Assembly: GCF_963675165.1 (NCBI RefSeq)
Contig: NC_087386.1
Location: 214,001-278,000 of the forward strand
Length of the DNA stretch: 64,000 bases
Direction of reading: 5' to 3'
From: Halichondria panicea
Lineage: Eukaryota; Porifera; Demospongiae; Suberitida; Halichondriidae
Shown here one piece after another: positions 32,242 to 54,900 of this stretch. The first letter of the stretch is position 1. Every line of letters starts with the position of its first letter. The position numbers were made by a program, and so were the translations under genes. Below the pieces are notes generated by a model. That model saw nothing but the letters and a program-made list of their open reading frames with translations. It had not been told where the DNA came from and did not search any database.

Positions 32242-32419
32242 AAACAATAATTATTATACTTCAGCCATAAACACATAACATTGTTTTATCCCAAGCATTC
32301 TTTACGATTACAACCGATTGTGGAAATTGAAAAAGCATTTTTAACATTCTTACATACAACCATTAACATAGCAACTGTTAAGTAATTGAGTGCAATGACA
32401 GCTATGTGTGTGTGTGTGC

Positions 32420-33266
32420 CTAAAAGTCTTGGAATTCCTGTTGTCTTCGTTTGCATGAACATGTGCATTGTAGGTCACACCTATACCAGCAGTCATACAC
32501 AGTTACCACTAGAGCAATCAGCCAATAGAGTGCCATGAAGAATGAGATGAGTCCAGTGCTCACAAGCATACTGATCATGATGAGGTCATCACAGGAACGT
32601 CTGTCCATGTTCCATATCGGATACACTAGAGCAGAGTAAACTATACTCCACACACTCCATCCACTCACACACACAGTGCTTATCAGAAACCACGCCAGAG
32701 CTAACACACCACAGCTCAGCTTCTTGATAGCACAGAGGAGCAGAGAGGCACTTACATCACAGGCTATGAGAGCAACTCCAGTGATAATCAGCTGCAGTTG
32801 TACTGGGTATTGCAGTCCAGGCTGAAACTGTAGAGCCAATGTGCAGTTGACAAAGGGGATGATTGAGTCCGCCGGGTTGTACCCAAACACTCCTGCACAA
32901 TGTTATATAATAATAGCACTGACTCATACTAAACTCTGCATATATTATCTTACCAATAATGACTGCAGTGATCCCGAGCAGTAAGGGCAGTAGGTGGATG
33001 AGGATGATGAACACACGGATTACTGTCAGTGTGGGAATGTGTAGGTGTGTGCAATGAGTTAAGTCTACTGTGTATTGTTTGAGCATATTCATGGTGTGCT
33101 GGCGATGCTAAGGGATGGATTTGAGTAAACTAATACTATTATGTATGGAAGTTAAGTTAATGGAGCGCTGCACACATAAGAAAGTAACTGTACCTTTGTA
33201 GTCCTCAAATATTGCCTCAGAATAGAGAATAAACTTCTTGTTGATAGTTTTCCTTCCTCCAGCCAT
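32420..33266 (-). CDS. Four-helix membrane protein, unknown family
   Basis: Exons (minus): 33266-33194, 33022-32954, 32892-32420; 204 residues in phase. ATG 33266 opens a short basic cytosolic segment (MAGGRKTINKKF). Hydrophobic segments lie at about 25-47, 75-100, 107-135 and 155-180. A Cys-rich, Lys/Arg-ending tail (CTCSCKRRQQ) could be palmitoylated. It resembles MARVEL/TMEM272-type tetraspan proteins in layout only; I do not assign a family. A splice acceptor just upstream (TTGTGCAG near 33286) suggests an intron in the 5' UTR. Confidence 0.75.
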
Positions 33267-34089
33267 TTCAGACCAACAGACACTCTGCACAAGCAAGCAA
33301 GAAAGAGTGAGAGTGAGGCCAGCTACACACACTGTACAGCAGTACTATACTGGGTCATCTACACATTTACACTGTGACATGCTAATCCTTGTGTGACTGA
33401 CAGTTTCAAGTTATGCAAAACAATAATTATGCTAATATACAGTAATAGTGGACTCACACAAAAGTCTCACACAACTGGTCAAGAGAAGTCCATGCAAGAA
33501 ATCTGCTACTAATAATAATCTGTCACCTACACAACTTCTGCAGTTCACATGCAACTAACCAACTGACTGCATTATTATTAATAGATGATGACAGGATATC
33601 ATAGCATTCCTGTTACCAAACTTGGCATGTATTGAAAACAGGGAAGCAATATCATCTATATTGCTGGCAGCTGGGGTCAGCCAGATAAAGGGAATTACGT
33701 AGCTAGGCTTGCCAACAGTGCACACACTCAGGGTAAATAGATGAAGTCATGATCACTCGCCTATGCTAAACCCCAAATACATGCAGACATGGTAAAGCTT
33801 TCATTTATCACTTATTTAGTTAATGATCTTTACCGTCTAAAGAAATTTCTCAATTATCTTGTTTAATATTAATGATCTTTACCATTATTTTAGCCATTTT
33901 CTCAACAATAATAATAAATTTTTTATTGCATTCCATACAAATCATTTCATCCAATAGAAGGTGTGCTACAAAATACAAAACAAAAAATAAATACAGGACA
34001 GTGCTTTCACTAGGTGGTTTTAGATAATCACTACTGACAGCGCTGGAATGGAAACAGTATACATATAAAAATATAATCGAAAAACTAGA
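33267..34089. other. Intergenic, AT-rich
   Basis: No gene is seen. It holds the 5' flank of the four-helix protein and the 3' flank of the ROCO kinase gene. The duplicated motif TTAATGATCTTTACC occurs at about 33820 and 33870. Confidence 0.6.
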
Positions 34090-46198
<12,109 letters not shown>

Positions 46199-47209
46199 AA
46201 TGATATCTATTCTCTCAGTACAGTAGAGATGCCATGAGGTTTGGCTGATTCAGCGGCTCCACCTTCAGCTAGCCTTTTACCAGCCCCACCCCCCCCATAC
46301 TTCTGTCATGATGATGGACTTATTCCGCGACGATATCCCGAGGTTAGCCACACCAAATTAATTATGGAGGTAAATTAAGTATGAATATCATTAACTTCTG
46401 ATTGGAATGTCATTCATCCTAACTAGAGCTGAGTGAGGCTTTGCAGTATGTTGGGTTGCTCTCATGAACAAATAGAAAATCTATGTACCAGATACTAGCT
46501 ACTTCGTTATAGATCTAGTAGCTATGGTGAACTCGTAACTAACACCCTGTAAAAGATGCGTTTCGTAGCTGTACAAGAGATCAGGAGTGTATGAAGATAT
46601 ACACTCATGAAGAGATCTATTGAATGATGTGCTTAGATCAGCAATCTCTATACTTTCATGATTTCACCTGACCACACCCACACACCCTCGGATGTCACCA
46701 AATACACCAAGAGGCCCAAAGATGATGACATTGGTTCTGAAGAAGAGACGATTTCCTACCAACTACTCATAGAGACACACCACCCCCTTAATTAACTCGT
46801 TAACATTGTTTATATCATAATATCTTTATAATGTTGTGAGTGCAAAACAAGTACAAGTGCTGCATGCATGACCACTAGATCTATACCAATGTAGTTAGTT
46901 CCACAATCATGCACAAGTACAGTCATGTATACTAGCCAAGCCTCTACTTCAGTGCGGCGTGGAATCGAGGCTAAAAGATTCCCTTCCTCCTACGTTTTTG
47001 ATTTGTTGCAGTTCACCCATGTAGCGTGTAGTCTGGCCACGCCCTCCCATACTTCGTATATGGTCGGGTGAACTTGCAATGAACAGTTCGTGCAGACACC
47101 CCAAGATTTTCTTGGGGTGTGAAACCGCTCGTCAAGTGCCTTGTGGGCCGTTGTGGCCTGTTGTGTAAACTGTTACGTAAGCTATTGCATCACGAAAAAG
47201 TAGCTAGAT
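46199..47209. other. Intergenic, 5' flank of ROCO kinase gene
   Basis: No coding exon is supported. A perfect hairpin lies at 47096-47120: 11-bp stem ACACCCCAAGA / TCTTGGGGTGT with a 3-nt loop. Confidence 0.65.
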
Positions 47210-47434
47210 ATGGGCCTCTACTGCTGTTTGTGTGCAAATGAGTCTCTGGACAACCGAAGGCGAAAGAAGCTCAATGGTCATAGCTGTTCTGAAGCAAGAG
47301 AAGTACTTGTGCAGCTCCTTCCAGTACCTCTGCATTGCATCCCTGAAACTAGTGCTAGTGACAGTATATTGTGTCACCAGTGCGAGAAACAACTGAAGAA
47401 TGTCCATGCTCAACAAGAAAGCTATGCAAGGTAA
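47210..47434 (+). CDS. Short Cys-pair (ZAD-like) domain frame, likely mobile-element derived
   Basis: 74 codons from ATG. It has a C5-x2-C8 pair near the start and a CHQC pair near residue 56, spaced as in zinc-coordinating N-terminal domains of transposon-associated proteins. It ends at SYAR; the sequence GCAAG|GTAAAG there could be a donor. A Pro/Ala/Thr-rich frame at 47522-47704 (repeats of ATIP with SVSVP) may be a later exon, but phases do not join cleanly. I do not assign a family. Confidence 0.35.
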   Translation: MGLYCCLCANESLDNRRRKKLNGHSCSEAREVLVQLLPVPLHCIPETSASDSILCHQCEKQLKNVHAQQESYAR

Positions 47435-47729
47435 AGAAGGAAGCAACAGAGCTAATAAATGGTCTGCTTTCAAGACATGCAGAAGATAACTTAACCACCA
47501 CCGCCAAAAAGAAGTAGAGTTATGCAGGAACCCCCCACACCACCCATTCCATCATCTGTTTCAGTACCAACCATTCCACCAGTGTCAGCAGCAACCATTC
47601 CATCAGCGTCAGCAGCAACCATTCCACCGGTGTACGTGTCAGCAGCAACCATTAAAATAAGAACCATAAGAAATATTGTCTCGGAAAGGAGGGGAGGCAA
47701 TTAAAGTAGGATCGTCTATACATAACCTT

Positions 47730-48389
47730 CTACTGACAATGTAAAATGTTTCTGTTGTAGAGGTAGCAGTAAGTGCGTGAACACCGACATTGTCTGGAAT
47801 GAGGCTCCTTAAATCTCCAATCTCGCAACTCGAAAATCATCTCCCCAGGTTTTAACACAATGGGCTTCATCAACTACTACTGCAACGAGATTCTTTATAT
47901 ACGGTGGTGACAGAAGCATAATTATTTCGAAAAATACCCTTCGCTAATAATTATGCTCTCTGGGGAGATGAACACCAACTGAGCTTCTCCTTTCAGTACT
48001 CTGTTAATAGCACTACGGTCTGTCTGAGCTTCTCCAACGTATTCCACTGTCAATCCTCCAGCTGCACACTTTTTTTGTTGATCCATCATCAGCGAAGTGA
48101 GGGGACTAATACAAAGTACAATGCTTCCAGATGTTCCTGCAAAACAGAAAAAGGCGTATATATAGGTACACTCATACAGCAATTTTAGTTCACCTTTCAA
48201 TTGGTCAAAGGCCATAGGTAATGCAGCAAAGATTACTGACTTTCCATAGCCGGTTGGCAGTGACACAAATGTGTCCTTTCCTCCAATGATTGAATACATT
48301 GCTTTCATTTGCTCTGGCTTTAAATAATGGATCCCAATTGCTCTAGCACTCTCAATTATCACGTCTTGCATCTTCATGTGTCTTTCCAT
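47730..48389 (-). pseudogene. RecQ-type DNA helicase fragment, frameshifted
   Basis: Exon 48389-48194 encodes helicase motif I PTGYGKS preceded by LKPEQMKAMYSI (the RecQ Q-motif region). After a short intron, 48136 onward gives motif Ia-like ISPLTSLMMDQQ and ISPES. Then the frame shifts: VDEAHCVKTWGDDFR (motif II region) is in one frame near 47890-47830, and GDLRSLIP with LTATST (motif III) in another near 47810-47760. At least two indels separate the segments and nothing further C-terminal is visible. RecQ helicases unwind DNA 3' to 5'. This copy cannot make an intact enzyme unless the assembly is wrong. Confidence 0.8.
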
Positions 48390-49903
48390 AGTCTTGCACT
48401 ATAATTATGTACTAAATCTTGAAAGTCATAAACTAAATGTTCCACAATGATTTTTGGCCACACCTGTACCCATTCAGTGATTGCATGAATTTCACCACAC
48501 AGTGCATGGGTAACACCCACCACTACACGTTATAGTTATTGACTGGTTGACTAGTAATTATGGCTTATAAACAACCAATGCCGAGGGCGCAGCCCGAGGC
48601 TGAGGTTGTTTATAAACCATAATTACTAGGCAACCAGTCAACAACTGATTTATTTACTGCAAAAACAGCAAAACAGTCATTTGAACATCAGTGGAGACAG
48701 TCAAACTAGCTCTCACAGCCTCAGAATTATGCAGTTAGAACAATTACAGGCATAGAACTAGCAGTACTACTGTGGAGCTACATGAGCTAGACTAGCTAGG
48801 TTCAGCTAGCTGGAAGCCATGCATAAACTTTGACCAGACCCGCCCACCACTAAATGCAGCTGCAAGGTTTGTACATGTAGCTAGCTAGCTAGCTACCTGT
48901 ACCTATGTAGCTCTGAACTAGTCTGTTATTGTCAACAACACCACAGTCTACTTGTAATCCTCTACTTCTGAGCCACAGCCTTGACTACTGAGAAAGCACA
49001 GAGCAAGAATTTGACTACAGGCTTCAGCTAGTTCAGTTCAATACTGTCAAGCTTACACAACTTTTTTGAATTTTATTGCGTGCAAATGTACCAAATTTTG
49101 TCAAGATGCATCATATCAATTCAAATCTGCTGAGGAAGTAGATTATAAGAATAGTGCCTGGGGGAAGTAATTATATAATATAATTACTGGACATCACCTA
49201 GGATACAGACTGAATCAGTAAATAATATTTGGTTAACACCCAATTATCACTACTAGGTTATCTAACCGCGGCACTTAGGGCCTGACACGAGTGGTGATAG
49301 TGAAGTTCACCAGACTCGAAATCGAGACTATGTAGCGTGTAGGTTATAAACCGGGGCTCCGGAGGTAGTGGGGTGGTCGGGAAACTGGTCATCCACTTCC
49401 TACTGTCTTTCATTGTGATAGTCAGCAGGAGATCCTGGTGCCTTTCATTAGGTGGCAGCCCTACTGTCTTTCATTTGAAAGTCAGCAGCCTACAGTGGTA
49501 GTAGTTCCTTAGTTCCTTCTCCTACTGCAAAGCAGGAGGCTACTTACTGGCCAGTAGTTTTTTTATGCTTTAGGTAGCAGCCCTACTGTCTTTCATTAGG
49601 CAGTAGTTCCTCAGTGGTAACGGTTTTTTGCTGGTTGGTATAATTTTGAAAGAAAAACACAATGATATATACTTTGTGACGTCCCTATATATGTCTAGAT
49701 CATGCTTTGATATATTGTTATCACAATGGTTATACACTGAACCCCCGATAAAATAGTACAAAGCAACGTACATATAATTATATAGTTACGACATTATTAG
49801 CTCACAGTTGGTTGGGTATGGGTGCTGTACTTACGAGCGAATAAATGCATGCTCATGCAAACACAAGACCACAGCAAATTTTTTCACACTAACATTAACC
49901 ACA
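48390..49903. other. Gene-free repeat region with foldback inverted repeat
   Basis: At 48535-48576 and 48604-48645 two roughly 42-bp arms are inverted copies (GACTGGTTGACTAGTAATTA against TAATTACTAGGCAACCAGTC). The loop contains GGGCGCAGCCC. From 49390 to 49620 the phrase CCTACTGTCTTTCATT recurs. No gene is seen. Confidence 0.7.
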
Positions 49904-51753
49904 TCACAGCTTCGATGAATATTTGCTAAATCTGTCCAGTCTAAACGGTGCCAGATCATAAGATGGAGGCAGGTCCAGGGCCAACTCAGTCAGTATCTTG
50001 CCCACCACTGGAGCCAGCTTGAACCCGTGACCTGCATGGAGCGACAGTTTGTCTATATATACATGCACAGACTGACTCAATATAAACCTGAAAATCCAGC
50101 TCCAAACACAATGTTGGCATGTTTGGGATGTCTGGCAATGATCGGATTTTCATCAGGAGTTTTCTGCAAGTATTAATTGCAACACTTACAGTAACTATAG
50201 GTACCTACAGTATAGGGTATATTTCCCACGAATTTTGAATATTGCATGCTGCAGCTGCTATTCCCTAGGTTTTTCCGCAAACTTTATATCCTTGAAATAT
50301 ACTCGCTATAATTTTTATTTTTATACGATACACAGCTTACTGTGATGATGCAAGGTTCGTACACGCTTGGAGTGGTGGAGACGCCCTTGAAGTACTTCGC
50401 AATGAACTGCTTGGTACCCTCTGTGTCTGGTGAGGGCTGCTCATCCCTAGCGTCAGGTTTCACACACACTGACATGTGGGCGCAAATCTGTGCAAAGATG
50501 AGGACATGCAATTATTACAACTGTAAAACAATTTTATGCTTTCTATAATTACGAAAAATAAGAAAATTTCCTCCACTATACTTATACGGTAGGCCAGGTG
50601 TTGGTACTATACGTGTACATGACAGAGCCTCACCTTGACAAGGCCAGGGTACTCAAAGATAGGGAGGCCATAGAAAGGATGGTGGGTGGCATCGTACATA
50701 CCAAATGTGGGGAAGACATCAGGTGAGTAGTGCTCAGGATGCTCTGCCCTCCAATAAAGTACCTCTGCTCTCATTGTCTTGAATAATGAACAGTGTGTTA
50801 CAGTTATTGAGTGCATGTACAAGCTCACTTCAAACTTAAATGGTAGATGTACTCCTAGTGTGGCCATGATAGCAGGAGCCCAAGCCCCAGCAGTGATGAT
50901 CAGTCTCCTAGCTGTGAAGACTCCCTGGTCAGTGGTCACTCTGATGATGGGACCTGGAGTGATCTCCTTCACTTTGTGTCCATCTAAAAACTCTCCACCA
51001 TTCTCGGTGAACAGCCTCTGGAAACAAAATAATATCAATTAAGACATACGATCTATATACAAAGCGATGTCTTAGATGCCATCACTCCTATAGTCCTACC
51101 TGAATCACACCAACAGCTTTAGTGGCATTGAGTATACCTCCATCCTTCTCCAGTACACACTTGTGATCTGACGGCAGGTTCAACTGATGAGGATATCTCA
51201 TCATGCCCTGAGGGGAGTACATATAATTATAAGCAAAACCAGAACACAGCAAACCTCTTCAGCATTAAACACTTCATGGTCTACCCCGTGAACATTGAGA
51301 CTCTCAATCGTTCGTTTCAACTCTCGACTGTTCTTAGGTCCAAACAACAGGATACCTGTTTTACTGTACAGAGTGAAATTGGCACGTACTTATATAGCAG
51401 GTAATTATTGAACAGTGAGCTCACGTGTAGAGTTGCGTCTTTCCCTCTCGCTCTATCTGACCCCACATTTGATATGCCTCGTTCATCATTTGCACATAAT
51501 ACGCTTCATGGTAGGCACGTCTGGTGATCCTGGATCCACCGTGAGAGCTACCCCTAGTGTGTAGAGCAGAGAACTGCAGGACAGAGGTGAGTGGTCATTG
51601 AGGCTGCCTTAGCTAGTAACAGACCTGCTCCAGTAGTAACACTCTGCCTCCACCATTCTTGGTGAGGTTGTAGGCAGTCGAGCTTCCCTCAACACCAGCC
51701 CCCAACACTATCACATCGTACTCTTTGCTGCTGCTACTGCTGCCTGACTCCAT
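49904..51753 (-). CDS. PIPOX: Peroxisomal sarcosine/pipecolate oxidase-like FAD enzyme, copy 1
   Basis: Exons (minus): 51753-51625, 51573-51425, 51363-51255, 51207-51100, 51017-50829, 50777-50634, 50487-50341, 50163-50088, 50031-49904; 392 residues in phase. The N-terminal dinucleotide fold [13 protein letters not shown] binds [15 protein letters not shown], where monomeric sarcosine oxidases carry the conserved H-x-x-GSSH-like region, follows. The C-terminus is SSKL, a type 1 peroxisomal signal. The family oxidises N-methyl or cyclic amino acids (sarcosine, L-pipecolate) to imines with H2O2 release. Exon 5 uses donor GAA|GTGAGC, two codons beyond the copy 2 boundary. It is head to head with copy 2, 145 bp between ATGs. 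Confidence 0.88.
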
Positions 51754-51898
51754 GATGGTGGCTGGAAGCTTTATACTGAGCCCAACCCCCACACGTACTT
51801 GCCACTGTACTACATGTGCAGAGACGCCCCCACATCCGCAAGGGAAGGGACTGGCCACCACAACCTTAACCACCATCGCCACAACCATCATCATCGTC
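51754..51898. promoter_or_regulatory. Shared divergent promoter between the oxidase pair
   Basis: 145 bp between the two start codons. Similarity between the arms begins at the ATGs, so the spacer itself is not palindromic. It contains CCACCATCRTC-like motifs on the copy 2 side. No TATA box was identified. Confidence 0.5.
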
Positions 51899-54582
51899 AT
51901 GGAGTCAGGCAGCAGTAGCAGCAGCAAAGAGTATGATGTGATAGTGTTGGGGGCTGGTGTTGAGGGAAGCTCGACTGCTTACAACCTCACCAAGAATGGT
52001 GGGGGAAGAGTGTTACTACTGGAGCAGGTCTGTTACTAGCTAAGGCAGCCTCAATGACCACTCACCTCGGTCCCTGCAGTTCTCTGCTCTACACACTAGG
52101 GGTAGCTCTCACGGTGGGTCCAGGATCACCAGACGTGCCTACACAAAAGCATACTATATTAAGATGATGGACGAGGCATATCGAATGTGGGATCAAATAG
52201 AGCGAGAGGGAAAGACGCAACTCTATCTGTGAGTGGTACAATGTAATTAAACCTAGAGATGAAAATTATACATTGTAGTGAGATTGATTACCTTATTGTT
52301 ACTATTATAGACGGGTAGTAATTTTAGCGTTTTCAGATTTTTCTCTGTTTTTAGGGTACTAATTTTGGCGGATTTGTAGTAAATTTATTACCAATCTCAA
52401 AAGATGTACAAGTATGAGTTTTAAGGTTGAATGAAAAGTTTGGAGTCAGATACAGATACAGATGAAAAAAGGGCTAGCTTGCTCAGCATACTCTCAAAAG
52501 TACATTCGAAAAAAATAATAAAAAATTTTTTTTTGATGAGTTTATAATTTTTAATTGCGTTTTATTATTAGCGCGTACTTAATTTACGTTAATTACAGAT
52601 TCGCTAAAATTCGATAAAATTAGTACCCGTTTACAATAAGGTATCCATTGTTCATTGTTGTGGTCCACACACACACCCACACCCACACACCACACCACAC
52701 ACCCACACCTCACACACATATACATATACATGTACACCCCCACACCCACACACACCTGTATGTGCAGCGATACTGGTCTGCTTATGTTTGGTCCCAAGAG
52801 TAGCCATTGCCTGCAAGATGCCATCAGATGTCTTGCTGAGAGTGGCACACCACACAACCGTCTCTCAGCCCAACAAGTCAGTGTCCCTCTGTGTACTATG
52901 ACGTTACTTTAACCAAGTCAGTGTCCCTCTGTGTACTATGATGTTACCTTAACCAAGTCAGTGTCCCTCTGTGTACTATGATGTTACCTTAACCAAGTCA
53001 GTGTCCCTCTGTGTACTATGATGTTACTTTAACCAAGTCAGTGTCCCTCTGTGTACTATGATGTTACTTTAACCAAGTCAGTGTCCCTCTGTGTACTATG
53101 ATGTTACCTTAACCAAGTCAGTGTCCCTCTGTGTACTATGATGTTACCTTAACCAAGTCAGTGTACTATGATGTTACCTTAACCAAGTCAGTGTCCCTCT
53201 GTGTACCATGATGTTACCTTAACCTTGCGTAGGTGATGAGCAAGTACCCCAGTCAGTTGTACCTCCCCTTCAATCATGAGGGAGTGTTTGAGAAAGATGG
53301 AGGTCTTCTCATGGCCACTAAAGCTGTGGCCACCCTGCAAGTAAGGCTTTGTGTAGTTGTGGCTTGCTCATTATACCTTGTTGGGATTTCCCTAACCCTT
53401 TTTTAGCTCATTAAAATGAATGTCTTATTGTGAATTTCTTGATACTTGTATTTCCATTATCTCCCAGAGGCTGTTCATTGAGAATGGTGGAGAGTTTTTA
53501 GATGGACACAAAGTGAAGGAGATCACTCCAGGTCCCATCATCAGAGTGACCACTGACCAGGGAGTCTTCACAGCTAGGAGACTGATCATCACTGCTGGGG
53601 CTTGGGCTCCTGCTATCATGGCCACACTAGGAGTACATCTACCATTCAAGGTACTAATAGCACATACTTCATTGTCCTTTGATGTCATGTGATCAGGTGT
53701 GTAGGACGGAGGTGCTGTATTGGAAGGCGGAGGAGCCTAAGGATTTCTCCTGGGAGAATTTCCCTGCGTTCATCTGTTACACTGACAGTGAGGACCCTTA
53801 CTACCATGTCTATGGACTGCCCATCTACGAATATCCGGGACTGGTTAAGGTAGGGCACACACGCCTCACACCTCACACACACCTCACACACACACTGCAG
53901 ATTTGCTTCCACACGAATCACAATGAGGTGGACCCTGATGCAAGAGATGCTCTCCCTGGCCCGTCCACCACTGACCTTGTGCGTCCATTTGTCCAGCGGC
54001 ACTTCAAGGGTGTGCAAACCACACCCAGTATCTACGAGGCTTGCATGTACACGGTAGGTGGGTGGGGATCGTATACCATATAGCGAGTATGAACTACCCA
54101 ATGTACTTCTAATTAAATATTTCGTATTTTAAATATTCGTACAGTAAGGTAGAAGTTTTAATTTTCGTATGATGCTCTACAATGCAAAATAACCTGCTCT
54201 ACGTTAAATCTAGGAAAGTCCTGATGAAGACCCAGTGCTGGATAGACACCCTCTCTACCCTAACATCATCATGGGGGCGGGGTTTTCAGGTGAGCCTTGT
54301 ACTTAAGAAATATGTCGATTTTCCCTGCACCATTTAAAAAAAAATCCCACACATGAATTTAAATCCGGCCAGTTAGAAGCTTATAGAAGCTGTCACATTG
54401 CAACGTTGAGCAGTTACATACTTCACTATGTGTGTTCCTTTGCCCCTCCAGGTCACGGGTTCAAGCTGGCTCCAGTGGTGGGCAAGATACTGACTGAGTT
54501 GGCCCTGGACCTGCCTTCATCTTATGATCTGGCACCGTTTAGACTGGACAGATTTACTTGGCAATCTCCTGCCAAGTTGTAG
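51899..54582 (+). CDS. PIPOX: Peroxisomal sarcosine/pipecolate oxidase-like FAD enzyme, copy 2
   Basis: Exons: 51899-52027, 52080-52228, 52768-52876, 53233-53340, 53468-53650, 53697-53849, 53901-54053, 54214-54289, 54452-54582; 396 residues. It has the same FAD fold and gene structure as copy 1. Exons 1, 2, 5 and most of 9 are nearly identical to copy 1, while exons 3, 4, 6, 7 and 8 are strongly diverged. It ends in AKL, an accepted PTS1 variant, where copy 1 ends in SKL. Intron 2 carries a 355-bp MITE-like element, intron 3 a 40-bp minisatellite, and intron 7 a CGTATAGCGGGTA-family remnant. The diverged middle could shift substrate preference (inference). Confidence 0.88.
52289..52643. mobile_element. 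MITE-like element, ACGGGTA family
   Basis: The ends read TACCTTATTG...ACGGGTAGTAATTTTA and the complementary TAAAATTAGTACCCGT...CAATAAGGTA. It is 355 bp without coding capacity, in intron 2 of oxidase copy 2. The related element is at 1368-1612. Confidence 0.8.
52877..53220 (+). repeat. 40-bp minisatellite x9 starting at a splice donor
   Basis: Units begin GTCAGTGTCCCTCTGTGTAC at 52877, 52917, 52957 and so on. The first GTCAGT is the donor of oxidase exon 3 (CAACAA|GTCAGT). Later units are preceded by AACCAA. The duplicated copy near 59848-59960 has only three units. Confidence 0.93.
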
Positions 54583-54900
54583 CTTTTGTTAACTAAACTG
54601 TGTGGTCTAGGAGTGATTTATTTTGTAATTAAATTTTTATTTTGATATATCAATCTCCTACTACGTCATGTGATCATGGATGATACTTTATTATTATGTC
54701 GGTCTAATTTCTCATTTCCAGGCGTACAATAGCTAGTTGTAATAGTTGTTCAATCCATATTCTTATGTCAATGAATGTTGAAATTAATTTTGAGAAGCAA
54801 TTAATTAATTGTTTAAAATTTAGAAAGAAATAGAGATGAAATCAAAATGAATTGAATTGTTGCCTAGTAACGATACAGTCAGTCCATAGCCGGAGGTGAT

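Noticed and set aside
47210-48389. Intact Helitron
   Set aside because: No Rep domain, PIF1-type helicase, TC start or CTRR end was seen. The helicase fragment is RecQ-type and frameshifted, and the nearby hairpin alone is not enough.
51613-52039. 104-residue frames running outward through the shared oxidase promoter
   Set aside because: They extend the true exon 1 frames upstream of ATG on each strand into non-conserved spacer; similarity between the two copies begins at the ATGs.
52877-53220. CRISPR-like array of 40-bp units
   Set aside because: Contiguous identical units with no spacers, starting at a splice donor; it is a minisatellite.
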